Source: Istiophorus platypterus
Taxonomy: Eukaryota > Chordata > Actinopteri > Istiophoriformes > Istiophoridae
Assembly: GCA_016859345.1 (NCBI GenBank)
Contig: CM029120.1
Coordinates: 6,132,501 to 6,196,500 of the forward strand
DNA: 64,000 nt
Direction of reading: 5' to 3'
Shown here in pieces: positions 13,912 through 27,606 of this stretch. The translations under genes and the position numbers were made by a program. The notes below the pieces were generated by a model, which saw only the letters and a list, made by a program, of their open reading frames with translations, did no database searches and was not told the origin of the DNA. How positions within the stretch are numbered: the stretch's first letter is position 1; every line of letters begins with the position of its first letter.

Positions 13912-13953
<42 letters not shown>
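13883..13953. repeat. (AC)n microsatellite, about 71 bp
   Basis: AC array with a few GC and AA interruptions in its left half and a pure right half. It creates a Cys/Val-rich open frame on the minus strand that is not a gene. Confidence 0.95.
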
Positions 13954-13956
<3 letters not shown>

Positions 13957-14867
13957 GCGCGTGTATAAACAATGTGTGTATGGGATCACTCGAGCATTCT
14001 TCCTCCTCCACCTCACCAAAAAAAATTCATCACACTAGTGATGGTTTACACTCCCCTGTACTGGTAGAGACATTTTACCACGTATTGGGCTCATAAAATC
14101 CCAAAAACGTCACCAGTCTGGATCCAAGGCAGCTTCTTCCGGTTCCTGAAAAAACCAGCAGAATTCCAGCGCCACCCTGGTACAAAACAGCTCCGTTGGC
14201 TGTGGCGGAAAACAAGGCGTTTTTTTTGTTTGTTTGTTTTTTTTTGTGAGACCGAAGCCACCGCATCTGCCCGGGTTCTCTTAGAGGTGGATTAACGGCA
14301 CCTAATAAACCAGCCTATTAACCAAAACAGCTGCAATGAGATCACAAGGTTCAGAGATGATCCCCCCCGGAGCCGATGATAAAACACAGTAATCAGATTA
14401 CAAATAAACAAAGCTCTGGATTTATCTCTCCGACAGTGATGGAGAGAGGGGAGGGGGTCTCACTGTTAAATAATAAGTAAAATAAAAGTAATTATCAAAT
14501 GATTATTAAACTAAATGTAGCAGCACGTCCAAGTGTTACGAATGCAAAACTTGACCAAAGCAAACCGCGCATTTTCGTTTTGATTGGATGGAAGTTTTAA
14601 ATGTAATTAATAGTGATGTAATACTAAGATGATTAATAGCATCTACTTTATAATACGTTCATAAGAACATATGAAAATGGCATATGGTGCCAATGAAGGG
14701 TACCTGAGCTCATCTAAAACAGCTGCCGGGTACGTCAAGACAAGAAAGGGTTGGGAAACACCGGCTTGGTGGACCCAGGAAAGGATGATCACATATCATT
14801 GTGGTATCCTGGTGACTGAGGTTTCCCGTGTTCACCTCCACAGGAACCATGACTCACGAGTTCTCCA

Positions 14868-14870
<3 letters not shown>

Positions 14871-14899
<29 letters not shown>

Positions 14900-14928
14900 C
14901 TCCTCCGTCCTCTTTCTCTCTCTCTCTC
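14871..14928. repeat. (TCC)n then (CT)n compound microsatellite
   Basis: Imperfect TCC trinucleotide array grading into CT dinucleotides. Confidence 0.9.
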
Positions 14929-16288
14929 CACCTCACCCTGGATACGAACTGTTACTGTAAGGTTCAAGGAGAGTAACATCTGCATGAATGGTGCCGAGGA
15001 AAATGTGATTCACAGGGAACGTGACGTCGGGTTCAGGCGGCGGGGCAAAGATGAGTAACCCGCAGGCGAAGAACACACATGCGCCGAAGCAGATACGCGG
15101 TGCGCCCATACCAACGTGCGTTTGAACCCACGCGTGTATCATCGGGAAAAACGCAAAAGAGAGAACCCACATAGCAGGAAGCATTCTCTTGAATTCGTTG
15201 TTTTGATTTTTTAAAACGTTGGGGAGGTTCAATCTTCCTCTAGATCCAGATGTGCGTCAAATACATGTAATGGCAATCAGAGGCCCATTAGTTTCTGGAC
15301 CAAATTTCCTGACAATCCAGCCAATGCTTTTTGAAATACTTCACTTAAAGCCAAAAACATAGAGGAGAAGTTGGGGGAATCGGCAAAGTGAATACGTCTC
15401 GTCCTCTGAGGTGTGGCAGTCCGACCGCTGAAATGGCTAAAGAAAAATCCAAAATGGCAGAGAGGCAGGAGAGTGGCGCAAGCTATATTCATCGCATCAT
15501 CTTGAATCCTGGCATTTTTTGTTCTCGCCTCTTGAAAACTTCGGGGGCCACATCTGTTTCGTGAGGTTGCACCTAAGTCCGTCAGGATGGGTTTTTCCGA
15601 TACGCTGCCTTGTATACGTTGGCACATAAATGCAAATGCAAACCTACACGTCCGAGGCCGTGATCTCGTCGGCGAGAAGTACACGGCTACGCTCGATCTG
15701 GTCGATCTGGCCCTAATTGAATGCATCCTGTACGTGCAGAAAATTCCCTGTACACAAACCACCCAGATGTGGAAATAAAGCAACATGCAGCACCCTGTTT
15801 ATTTGTGTGCGTTGCCGTTGCTCCAGCTTTGGTGTACAGTTGCCAGTATACTCTTTTCTTTTTGTTTGTTTGTTTGTTCGGGGGGGGGGTGTTTTGTTTT
15901 TTTAATCTTTGAACGTTTCCTGTAATGGACAAGTGGTCTAAAGCCTCGACTCCGTCAGGGGCAAAAGTCGTTTGTGTAGTGCAGGATGTCGCTGTGGTCG
16001 TTGAGGGGTTGATTTAATTTTCTCATACAGTGTCCTGGATCACGTACGGTAGCAAAACGTGAGTCAAATGTGAGCTGTGAAAGAGGGAAAATGAGCTGCT
16101 GAGACCTATGCAGGGACCAGTATGAATATTTATCAAGAGAGGAAATCCAACTAGTCCAGACTGTCAGTTGTCCTGGTATGCATTTGTTTACTGTAGGTGT
16201 TTAGAGAGACAGTCAAGGCCTTTCCTGTGGACCTCTGGGAGACAGAGGGAGTGTGTCCGTGTAGCAGAAAAGAGAAGACAGAAAGAGG

Positions 16289-16337
16289 GGCTGGGGGTGA
16301 GGAGGGGGAGGAGGAGGAGGAGGGGGAGGAGGAGGTG
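16289..16337. repeat. GGA-rich low-complexity tract
   Basis: Purine-only stretch of GGA and GGGGA units. Confidence 0.85.
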
Positions 16338-16429
16338 GGTAGTTTCTTGCAGCCTGAGCATTTGGCTAAAGGGTGGAGACTCAGAGCAGCAGTGAGGAGG
16401 GAGGCAGGGAGGAGATCTCAGCTGGAGCA

Positions 16430-16456
16430 GGGAGAGAGAGAGAGAGAGAGAGAGAG
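16430..16456. repeat. (GA)n microsatellite
   Basis: About 13 GA units. It lies in a possible untranslated exon that ends at a good donor site at 16632. Confidence 0.9.
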
Positions 16457-17319
16457 GTATACAGAGAGAGGAGTGTGCCGTTGAGTGTGTGGATGTACTC
16501 GCCTGCCTCGCTGACTGGCTCCGTGTGTGTTTGTGTGTGACAGAACGAGGGGAAATCGCGTGGATACTACTCCACTGGACTGGATGCGTTTGGCATCACG
16601 AGAGGAGAGTGCACACAAGACGAAAAAAAAGGTAGGATTCTCAACCCTTTTTATTTTATTTTTTTTAGGGGGAGGGGGGGGCAGGTATTATTTATGTTGT
16701 TTTTGTTTCTGTTTTGGTGGCATCTGGGTTAACAGCATCCAAGACAGGGTGTGTTCCAGGGGAGGAGGGGGGGGGGTTTATATCCACGCTGTCGTTTTGT
16801 CAGCGCTCGAGGGGGGAGATTGATGCCGCTGGCTGGTTTACATCATGGAATCCCCTCCTCCCTCTAAAATCTCTGAAAACCTCCCTGCTCTGAGGTGAAC
16901 TGCTGCTTTATTTTCCCCCCATCTCTTACCTCCTTTCATGCGCGGGTATATGTGAGGGGAATCAGAGAATGGACTCCCTCGCTCCCCTCTCTTCTTCCTC
17001 CCTCCTTCTTCTTCCCCCAAGGATTGGGCAGATCTTATAATGTGGAGCCAGAGGAATTAAGGGCATCTGTTTCAGAGGGATATTTGCACGAGCAGAGAGA
17101 ATGAAAAAGATACAGATGAAAAAAAAAAGGGGGGGGTGCGGGGCAAACAGAAAGGGGATGCGAAAGACAGAGGCAGCAGAAAAAACCAGGAAGGAATCCC
17201 ACAAGCCTCCCGTGAGGTTTTCCAGCCAATCTCGACCCTCTCGCCCTCCTCACCGCGAGGAGAAAGCAGTCGACCACACACAAGCTCCATGTAGTGGTTG
17301 TATCAGGCAGATGGCCGGG

Positions 17320-17365
17320 AGAGGAGGAGGAGGAGGAGGAGGAGGAGGAGGAGGAGGAGGAGGAG
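17320..17365. repeat. (GGA)n microsatellite, about 46 bp
   Basis: About 15 GGA units, perfect. Gives a poly-Glu open frame on + and poly-Pro on - that should not be taken as protein. Confidence 0.95.
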
Positions 17366-18204
17366 GGGGGAGATCGGTGTTTTTATGTTGCTCATAGACA
17401 GATACCGTCGCTGACAGGGGCGCGCACTCGCAGGAAAACCAAGAAAACAAACTATTTTTTCCCACTCTCAGTTTGTCATGCAAAGGCATCGTCACGTACA
17501 ACTCATACTAAATCATCCAATCGTGTGTGTGCGTGTGTGTTCACTTGTGTGTTACACATCCTGGCCTGTTACAAATGCCCAGAAATGACGCAAGAGCTCA
17601 CGTCCGGGGCGGCTCGGGCCGCGTCTGGAAGGCGAGCCGAGATCCGAGGCCACGGATCGTTTCACGCACTTCGTCGCCGAGACTACGAGAGAGGCCCAGA
17701 AAACATCGAGAATTTTACGAGTCCTCTACAACACATTGGAAAGTCCTGAGCCATACAGATAGAAAGCTGGAGGGGGGGGGGGTTGGTGACGGTGGAAAAT
17801 GAGGAAAAATGAGCAGCCATCCACGCTTCATCGACCACCGTGACCGCTCCACTCCCTTCACCGCCTTCAACAAAAAAAAAACCCAAAACAACACAACAAA
17901 ATCCTTCCATTTCTGGCCAAAGGGTTAGTAGTTCTCCGTAGGCTTCCCAAAAGCATCTCTCTGGCTCGTCTCTGTGTGAACCTGAAGCCCTTTTGAACTT
18001 TAAAACAGACTATCATGTGTCTCAGGGATGTAGTGTGCTTCGGAGAGAAGGCAACACGAGCTAGGAGGGATGTTGTTGCACCGAAGGCCTCGACCTTTGT
18101 ACTCGCTGCACCTGTTTGCTTCCGACAGTGTTGATTTGGGGTTGGGTTTTTTTTTTTCTTTTAAGCTTATTCAAGCGTGCTATGGTTGGTCTGGATAGAA
18201 CTTA

Positions 18205-18935
18205 TTCAAGTTTTCAGCCTGCAAGGTCGAAAAGTGCAACCCGGAAATGCTTCCTGATCAAGTCTTTAGGAAGTCAAGCAAGTCTCAGAGAGCTCAAGTT
18301 CAAGTCAAATCTTAAGATGTAGTTTTTGTGTCAGTTTTTTAAGTCTTTTGGGACAAGTCAAAGTCAACCCTGAAGTCTTGTCCAGCTCGTCCAGTCCCAG
18401 CCTGAAAAGCCTCGAGTCTTTGAAGATGCCACGTTTTTCAGGTCTAGGTTCAAGTCCTCAGGGAGTCAGGTCCCGGATGGTGTCGAGTGTGATTCAAAGT
18501 CTCCATTGTTGTGGGACATGAGTCTGACTTCGAATCCAAGAGTCCAGAGTGATTTTTTAAGTCTTTGCAACAGGTCGGAATCAAGTCTTGACACGAAATC
18601 AAGTCTCAAGACAGGTTTTGGATCCCCAATGGCAAAACTCAAGATTTGAATGTTTTTGCTTCCAGGTCCCAAGTTATTTTTGTGACTTAAGTCTGACTTG
18701 AATTGACGCCCTTTGCCTCAAGTCTTTCCCAAACAAGTCTCTGGTCCTCAAGGATAAAACATTCTTGCTTTCGAGTCTTGAGCCAAGTCCTTACTTAGTC
18801 AAGTCTTTAGGGGGTACAGTCTCCAAGTCAAGTCTCACAGCAGTAAAGGTTATGTTTGTCAGTAAGTCTGACTGGAATCCAAGTCTCGAGTCTTGTCCAA
18901 GTCTCAAGTAAGGTGCTTGAGAGCAGAGTAGAGTC
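18205..18935. repeat. degenerate AAGTC / CAAGTCT tandem array
   Basis: Over about 730 bp the words AAGTC, CAAGTCT and GAGTC recur dozens of times at irregular 7-30 bp spacing, often as CAAGTCTCAAG or AGTCAAGTCT. The flanks lack them. This looks like an old, diverged minisatellite. No long open frame crosses it. Confidence 0.75.
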
Positions 18936-21411
18936 AAGGCACAAGTGTTCAGTGGCAAACTGCATCAAATGCAAGTCCTTTAGGTTTATAAATGCCGACC
19001 CAACAAACCTTCGGCTGACAAATTACTCTCTGTTTCTGAAAGTTTAGATGAAATCAGTGGCGTGCAGTGTCCCCCCTAAAGCAGATGCACCTTCATTGCT
19101 TTTCAGCTAGTCAAAGCGAGTCGGGGTCTGAAAAATCCTCCGAGGACCACACTCACACTCTCAGCCGAATCTAAACAAGCCCGGATGTTTGTAATATTGT
19201 TAACAGCCCAGGAGTCTGGCCGTGTTATTCTTGGCGTGCTGACTGATTCCAGAGGAAAAGTATGTTTATGCCTCCTCACTCAAAAGCAAATGCAAAAAAG
19301 AAAGAAGAAAAAGAAAAATCCTGCCGATTCCTCACTGTTAAAGCACAGAGAGGAGAGCCTGATGTACACAAAAGAAGAAAAACTATCATTTGTGACCCCG
19401 GGGGAAGGAAGTTAACCTTTTCAATCTGGCGACCACTCCGCCGCCGCCGAAATCAAATATGACTTCCAGAGTGGAAAAGAAGCTCGACGCAATGGCTGGT
19501 TTCCTCTCCTAGGCGGCCAGGGGAATTTAAAACAACCCTCTCGCTCAAAAACCAAATCCCCCCCTGGCGTTATTCGGCCGGTGGCTGGTGTTGCTCCTCC
19601 AACCAGGTCGCCCAAAACTCATGTGGAGGGTTTTTGTTTGTGTGTGTGTGTGTGTTTGCTTCCAAAGCTCTCTAGCTGTTCCTGTGACAGCGATGTTATG
19701 CATTGTTTCTACCCCACTAACTACACTGCTGTTACATAACACACGTATCAAAGGTTTTAAAGCGTGAGTCTTTAAATGTTTGAGGGAAAAGAAAAACCAC
19801 TTAGTCACTGCTTTAATCTAACAAAGGAGAAACATGCCGGGCCTTGATCATTTGATTTAATAAACATAATAGACCACATTTGCGCTCCCTGGGGCTATAA
19901 GCGTCCTCCCTGCTGCCTCCTCGACTCCCAGGGGATGCATCATTTCCTGGGCCACTGCCTTCTCCTCACCCCCCCCTTCTGGGACCTAGATTAACCCTCA
20001 TCGCACACGCTCATACTCATATGGCGTGCGCATACACATGCATGCGCAACGACCTCTAAGATGGCAAGATGGGCACAGATGTCCGGTAATGATCGAACGT
20101 GGTGGTGGTCCGACTGAGACGCAGCGAGCACAAGGTGAAGCCGGATACAGACGGTGCTTAGCTCTTTAAAAACGAACTGAATGGGTCGGATTTTATTCTG
20201 ACGTAACTGCCTTCATTGACATCTCTGTGGTTCGTTTCACCAAGCGGAGGGTATCATCGCCATCCCAAGTATCCCGGTATCTCCAACTCGGAAGTACAAG
20301 CCGTAGGCGGACGTGCATGGTGTTCCCACTCCGCTGCCCATAATAATGGTTTGGACGATATGAAGTGAGAAGGCATTTGAGTAAAAAAATATGTTAATTT
20401 GTAAATACAAATGTTTTCGGGATTTTTTTTTTTTTTAACATGTCCTATATGTCTCTTATCAAGTCACAAATATGTAAAACTTTATGAAAATACTGAGGAT
20501 TTGATACAAAAAATTCACGTGCTTTATGCTTTAACACTAAGATTATGCTATAATATAGATTATATTTTTATATACATATATTAATTTTTAAAATTTTTAA
20601 AACCATGAATGGAACAAAACCACAAGCCTCCCTCCTACATTCAGTATGGATCCAAACTGCTGCGGCGCTATTAAAAAAAACAAAGAAACCCCACCACTCT
20701 CAGGGCTGTGAACACACCCTAGTCTCACTAATATGCTCTAAATATCCTAGATGACTTTCTTTGCATTAATTGCATCTCACTCTGTCAAAAAATTAAAAAT
20801 TGTTTTAGAAGATATTTATTTTGAAAGTTAAAAAAACAACAACAAAGAAACCCAGAACTTTAAATGGCAGACGTGGAACTAAAAGTCACTTAAAGATGAA
20901 AGCACAGGAGGAGTAAAGAGAGAGAGAAGATGATGAATAAATTACCTCTACTTCCTCTGATACTGGCGCACTATCAATCATATACATTTTTTTTTCCGTG
21001 TTAACATATCTTAAAGCATCAGTGTTCCTCTAGTTGTTAGTGGAGTGATCATACTAGTTGTCATAAAAGTAGTATTATTGCATTAGATCTAACTCATTAT
21101 CTAGTCTTTTAAGATGTTTTAGTTTTACTAATCATATTTAAGGGAAAAACTAGACCTCTAGTTTGCACCACTTTGGAACTACACTTTCCCGAACGTTCCC
21201 TATTCCTGTATAAAGGGTGCGCTGGAGGCTGCGATCCCGGAGGGCCTGGGCTGGATCCGGGTCCGACTCCGCCCCACCCCCCACCCCCTGGGGGGTCAGG
21301 GCGTCCAAGTCGTGCTCAGAGCCCGTTGCATTCAGAGGCAGTGACGGAGAGGGAGGCTCAGCTGTCACGCTCGGCGTCATCTCCCCAGACGATCACGGGC
21401 TTGACAGCTCT

Positions 21412-21465
<54 letters not shown>

Positions 21466-21488
21466 CTCTCTCCTCTCTCTCTCTCTCT
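21412..21488. repeat. (CT)n microsatellite
   Basis: About 77 bp of CT with a few CC interruptions toward the right end. Confidence 0.95.
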
Positions 21489-21992
21489 TTGTGTTTATGC
21501 GCAGAGGGGAGTGGTGTCCTTTTTCCTATTCAAGGGCAAGGTTCTGGGCCATATTACATCCAATAGTCAATATCCTCTGGATAGTGTCATTAATAACTCC
21601 GGAGGTCAGTTTTATATTACTTCTCCTTGTCGCTGTCACTGTAAAAACCCGCCCTGGAAGAAGATATTAGTGCCACGTCTTGGGCTCTTTTGTCTTCCTG
21701 ATAGACTTTATTCATATTTCCGGCTTTTGTTTATCCTCATTATTTTTCTTTCTCTCTCTGTGCGACCTCTGCTATTGGATGGTGACTGTAAAATCTCTGT
21801 TCAGCTGAGTGTGCCCTTCACCGCCTCTTGTTTCACAGCGACATAACAGAGTGTACCTCATAGTCCTATGGACACAGTCACTCCAATGACCGAACTCTCT
21901 TCACGCGCCCGGTGCTTCTTCTTTTTTTTTGCATGCTTTACTGTAAAAATCTGCAGTGGGGTCCCGGATTCATCTTGTGTGTTTAGTGGTAG

Positions 21993-21993
<1 letters not shown>

Positions 21994-22074
<81 letters not shown>
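21994..22074. repeat. (AC)n microsatellite, 81 bp perfect
   Basis: Forty uninterrupted AC units, the longest pure dinucleotide run in the window, so probably polymorphic. Confidence 0.97.
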
Positions 22075-22076
<2 letters not shown>

Positions 22077-25000
22077 GAAACGACTCACTCAGCACAGAAA
22101 AGGACCGCGTCAGCTTTCACGGTATCGAAACTGGAGCCAAGAGGGTTTTTTTTAATGTTTTGTTTTGTTTTGTTTTTCAGCATGTGTGATAAACAGAGTA
22201 GTGTGGTAGAAAATCGCAGGTTAAGCAAGGTGGTCCATAACCCCCCTCCCTCCCCCAGCAACATTCCCCAGCTCCTCCTTGGGGGAGTAGAGCCCCAGTT
22301 TTTTACTTAGACACGCCATTCATCAGCCTTGTTTAAAGGGTCAGCCAAATTCCAAAAATTCCAAAAAAGCATTTTCTCATTTACCTCTAGTGCTATATAA
22401 GCATGCAGATAGGTTTTTTTGGGGGAAAATAGGGGGAAACAAGCATTAGTTAGGAGAACTGAGATAAAGCCACGGCTCTGGATTCAAACGGCCTTCAACA
22501 ACAGAATTAAGACACAACCGGTGATTCACTGAACCCCTCCCCTGAGCCGTGGTCAGGCAAACTTAGCTTAGCAACCACAACCAGACAAAGCAGACCAGCT
22601 GAGCTTCACTTAGTGAGACGCTGTGTTGCATTGAGTTGCGGTTACGCACCATTTAAAGAGTTTGTCGGGTCGGGCCGGCGCACCCTCTGTGTTTCCTCAC
22701 CGGGGGGAAGCTGGCTCTGGATGCTGTCGGGGTTTAGGATGACGTCACCAGATCTGTCCTACCCTCCATTACTTCTGGGGAAATTACACCCCAGCAAACC
22801 CAGCCAACTTATCCCGAGACAACCACAGGCTTGACTTATATAGGCTTCACTTAAAATAGCCTTTTTCTCTCCTAAAGGTAAAAGCGAAGTGATAAAACGT
22901 GCACATTTCTCTTGGTGAGTAAGGTGGTGGGGTGGCCAAACAGGGTTAATTTGGGATGAAGTAAAAGCCTGATCTGATCATTTTTCTTCTTGTATTTAAA
23001 AGGCCCGTCTAGCCCTACGTCGCACCACGAGAACAATGCTGTTTCATCGTCTGTGCATTAATCGTGGAGAGGCAGCGTTTTCAACCCACTCGTGGAGCTA
23101 ACCAGCTAGCTACTGCGGCAGATGAGGTCTGCTGGCGGCAAACTTGATGGCCACCGGCTAAAAACGGGAAACTGCTCTTGTCTACCTCTGTCTGAAATCC
23201 GGGACACTTTGTTTACAATATTACTGAGAATTTTGAAGGTAAACTCGATCAGGGTGTCCTCGTAAACAGTATTGGGTGCCATTAAGGGATGGGGGGTAGC
23301 AAATAGTCACAAGTTTGCATCTATTCTCATATACACAAGACTTATGCAGCCCTCAAAACTTAGCCCCGGTTATCACTGAGCAGGGGTCCCATCCTTCCTT
23401 CCCTTGGTCCCCGTAGACCCTTGCAGGTTAATCACTGGCTCTCTGGGGTCCAGATGGTGGAGCCAGGGACAGATTTTTAATTACCACGCTCTGATTTCAC
23501 ACCCTGGGCATCGCAGAGGACAGACCACTCCCTGCCTGGCCGCCTTAATTTCTCTCTTTGGATGGTGTAAAGGAAAAAAAAAAAAAGAAGGCAGGATAAT
23601 AAGGTGTGCACTACAGAAAAAGAAAGGGAGAGAAAAGGGGGAGGCAGAGCCGTGCTGAGAGTCGGCGTGAGTGGGAGTACACGAGAGATCGTCGCTCTCG
23701 ACAGGCCAGGAATTATATTTTCCTCCGCAGGATGTTTCCTGCGGCGCTTAATCACCCTTTAAGTCAGCGACACCCAGAGTCGAGCAGCAGCTATAATCAC
23801 ATCCGTGGAGGGCCTCGTCACGAACACAGACCCCCCGAAAAAAAAAAAAACCCCGGAGGAAGGGGTTCGAAACGGCTCCAAATGGCAGGGGAAGGATGGC
23901 GGAGGGGGTGAGATTGATTCGGCGGCGTTAGCAGCAGGACGGAGCATGCTGGGGGTGTTTTTTTATCCATCACCCCCACCCCCGTCGGGGAGGAGAGAGG
24001 GATGAGAGAAAAAAAAAAACAAAGGAGGGAAATGGAGAGTCAGTCACGTCCCATAATGCATCTTTCTGTCTGTTTTTTCTTTTTTTTCATCCTTCTGTGC
24101 AGCCCAGTACAAGACTCTTTACAGGGCATAAGGCAGGGAACAATATTGCCGGAGCGTTAAGATAAAAAAAAAACAAAAAACAAAATCGCTCGCTCCCCCC
24201 TATGTTAACGCTCTCTGTCTCATTCCCTGATCTTGCTGCTGCTCTGCAACACAAATGTGATGACACAAACAGTTTGGAAGGAAAATCAAATTCAGCAACA
24301 TTTTTGTTTCTTTTTTAAGAACTGTTGGCTTTTCTCGCCCCTGTTGTTTTTTCACAGTCTACAATAAAATGATCTAAGAGTGGAGGGAAAAGAGTTGTAA
24401 GACTGCAGTCAGGACTTCGACCTGATATCACACCAACTCTCTGGTGCTTCCTGGGTATACGACTTTTCAAACGTCAAAATGCACATTTTTAAAGCTACGT
24501 CCGTTCTCAAAAACAAGGACCAATCCCCTTAAAAAATGTATTAAATTTCCACGGCTCAATCGATCAACAACTTTTTTACACCGACAATGGATCACATGAG
24601 GACTTTCAGGTATCTGAAAGGCGTCGCCCGTGGTGGTGACGAACCCACAGACAATCGCCACCTTTCTTCGCAGTTCCCCTCAGCTCTGTGGACTGTTTAA
24701 GTGTCTTCCAGCCCATTGTTTTGGTTTTACAGCTCACAGCCTCGATGTTCTGGTTCAGTCCCTGTGCTCTCATTATTTTTGTGCGGTGCCAAAGCAAGGA
24801 ACAATTGAATGAGCATTACGTGACATTTAGCAGCTAAAGAGACCAACATTTCCCCTATGGGGTTGGGTGGAGACCAAAAACAGGACTAAAAGGAGATTTT
24901 CAAATGCACTTGACATAGGTTTAGATATTAAGATGTAGTTTTTCTATTGTTCCAGGCAGCCGTCTTTTTTCACTATTGGCTGTGTGATCTGTGTACACTA

Positions 25001-26720
25001 TAAACACGTCTTAATCAATGCAGATTGATTTAAACAAGCAGCACTGCATTAGCTCATAATGATAATGTGACTTTGACAAAAATGACTGGAAAATCGCTGT
25101 TCAGAGAGAAGGATTGCACAACTCTAGCAAGATTCTAGAGTGCACTAATGGATTTTTACTACGTATGGAAAATGAATGGAAACCAATGGATGCCATCAGT
25201 GGTGGACGAAGTACATCTACATTTCTAAAACACCACCGCCAGAATTTGCAAAATTATTAGCTGTATCGTAAGAGGAAGTACTGCGAATGTCATCCGGCAC
25301 AAACTTTACACTCGCACACAATTGATCGAATTGAAAATTCAGCGGAAGCACAAACACTCAAATGTGATAAAACAAAAAAAAAACCTTTCGCCTTTTATCA
25401 CATATCTCCACTGCCGCCGAATCAGAAGCACACGACAACAGATAGCTGTACATTTTTCCAGAGAAACTCACCTGATGTACATGCAATTCTGAATAAACCT
25501 TGGTTGCACGTGTGAGGCCACGAGACTGTCACTGTTTATCACCCGAGCTTTCAGCAGGGAAGATAATGTCAATATCGGTGACTCGTCGGAACAGAGTTAT
25601 ACTTAGTCTTTCACATTTCCTGTATGTAAGACTACACAGAGACACTATCAGGGTCTTGGTTGTTAGAATGTGAAAAAACTGACGTAGAAATATATGAGTC
25701 ACTTGGAATAATACGACTGAAAAAAAAGAAGATTGCTCCACTTGTTTTCCATTCAGGTTTATAAACATTTAAAATTGTGCAGATGATTGATTGAGTGATC
25801 TAGCAAAAGTATTTGCCACAAAGTCCAAGAGCTGAGTATAAATTTTTTCTTTGACTGTTGGCCGGATAAATACAGAGACTGGAAGACATCACTTTTGGCT
25901 CCCGTAAAATCTGATGAGCATATCATCTCTATTTTTTTTTGCTTTTTTTAAACAATGATTCGACCGATTCATAAAGTAATCACCAGGATAATCGACAATA
26001 AAAGCAACTGTTTGTACCACCCCTGCGTTCAACTTTTCTATCCTTGCTTGAATTTTTAAAAAATGCAGACAAACGCGTTTCACAAAGTCAGGTATCGATC
26101 AAAAAAGTGTTGCCCGGTATCGGCAACTTGGTCATTTTCCATTTAGGGATTTGAATTTATGACTGTAGGTCTTTTGTCATGAAGGCCCGCGACACAATCC
26201 TGCTGCACGCTGAAGCACTCCAGCGAATAGCTGAAGAATCACTGCACCGATTCAAAATTATTGTACATCTTGCACATGCAGTGTAACAGTGTAGATTTAC
26301 GGCTCCAGTGAATCAGGGCCTTGGGTGACAGTGCACCACAGTTAGAGCTCCCGCTCCCTTCTTTATTTTTTAATCTTTTCTTTTTTAACTCTAAGTGGAG
26401 TCGTGTCGGTAGAACACTCCGGCTCAGTGGGTTCGGCCGCGGTTTGCCGAGGTTTCCTGAATGGACGTCTGACCGTAACCGTCGCCCTGGAGTTTGCGCG
26501 CCGCCGTGATTTACGGGGAGTGGAATCCCCTTCCCCTTGCAGATCCGCTCATGCGGCGTAATTGGCCCATTTATCAGAAGCGGCAGGGAAACCGGGCTGC
26601 GGAGTCACAGATGCACTGAGAACGAGCCTGTTGGACCAGGGAACGAGAGACGGGCGGGCAAACGGGGAAGGAAGAGGAGGAGAGGTGAACGGGTCAGCGC
26701 CGACGGAGGCTCAACTTGAG

Positions 26721-27120
26721 GGAACAGCTTGACATTTTGGGGAAAGGCAATTACCATTACTCGCTTTCTTTCTGAGTTTGATGGGGAGGAATACCACTTT
26801 TCATGTCCGGAGATCCAGTATATAGCCGGAGTGAGCGGCCGGTTAGCTTAGCTTAGCGTCAGGAATTGTGGGAAACAGCTCGGAAGAGGTAACAAAAGCC
26901 ACCAACCGGCAACTCTGAAGCTGAATAATCTACATATTATTGAATTTGTGTCATCTCTACAAAAAATGAGGACAAAAAACATGGAAATATGACAAATTGT
27001 GGGTTTTCCAGGTGGATATTTGTCAGACTGTTTCCAAAAACAGGCCAAAAAAAACAAACAAACAAAAGGAAAAACAAAAGAAAAGCAAACGTAGCATTTC
27101 AAGAAAATTTGAACTATTCC
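26721..27120. mobile_element. short inverted-repeat (MITE-like) element, family A, copy 2
   Basis: Left end GGAACAGCTTGACATTTTGG and right end AAATTTGAACTATTCC are inverted relatives of each other. The interior keeps GGCCGGTTAGCTTAGCTTAG and GAGGTAACAAAAGCCACC, the phrases I associate with the full-length percomorph element. The longest of three copies here. Confidence 0.72.
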
Positions 27121-27244
27121 TTTTAAGAGCGTAAACTCCTCCTGTCCCCTCTGTTCCGCCTCAGTGTTTGTTCCCTCTTGGCCGAATCTGTCAACAGCGA
27201 CCTGTGACTTTCTGACGCGCTGATCAGGGAACGGAGGCGAGACG

Positions 27245-27517
27245 CGCACGCTCACACACACACACACGCACAGATACACACTGACACACACACACGGACA
27301 CACACACACACAGATACACACTGACACACACACGGACACACACACACACACGGATACACACTGACACACACACAGATACACACTGACACACACACACACG
27401 GACACACACACACACACACACACAGATACACACTGACACACACACGGACACACACACACACACACGCACACGTACACACACGGATACACACTGAGACACA
27501 CACGGACACATACACGG

Positions 27518-27553
<36 letters not shown>

Positions 27554-27566
27554 ACACACACACACT

Positions 27567-27606
<40 letters not shown>

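Noticed and set aside
13597..14019. 140-codon Cys/Val-rich minus frame
   Set aside because: Produced by the AC microsatellite at 13883-13953.
15277..15786. 169-codon minus frame between frmd6 and gng2
   Set aside because: No recognisable domain, low complexity in places, and other frames on + overlap it; most likely chance.
17250..17501. Poly-Pro (minus) and poly-Glu (plus) frames
   Set aside because: Produced by the GGA microsatellite.
21868..22189. Poly-(His-Thr) frames on +
   Set aside because: Produced by the 81-bp AC run.
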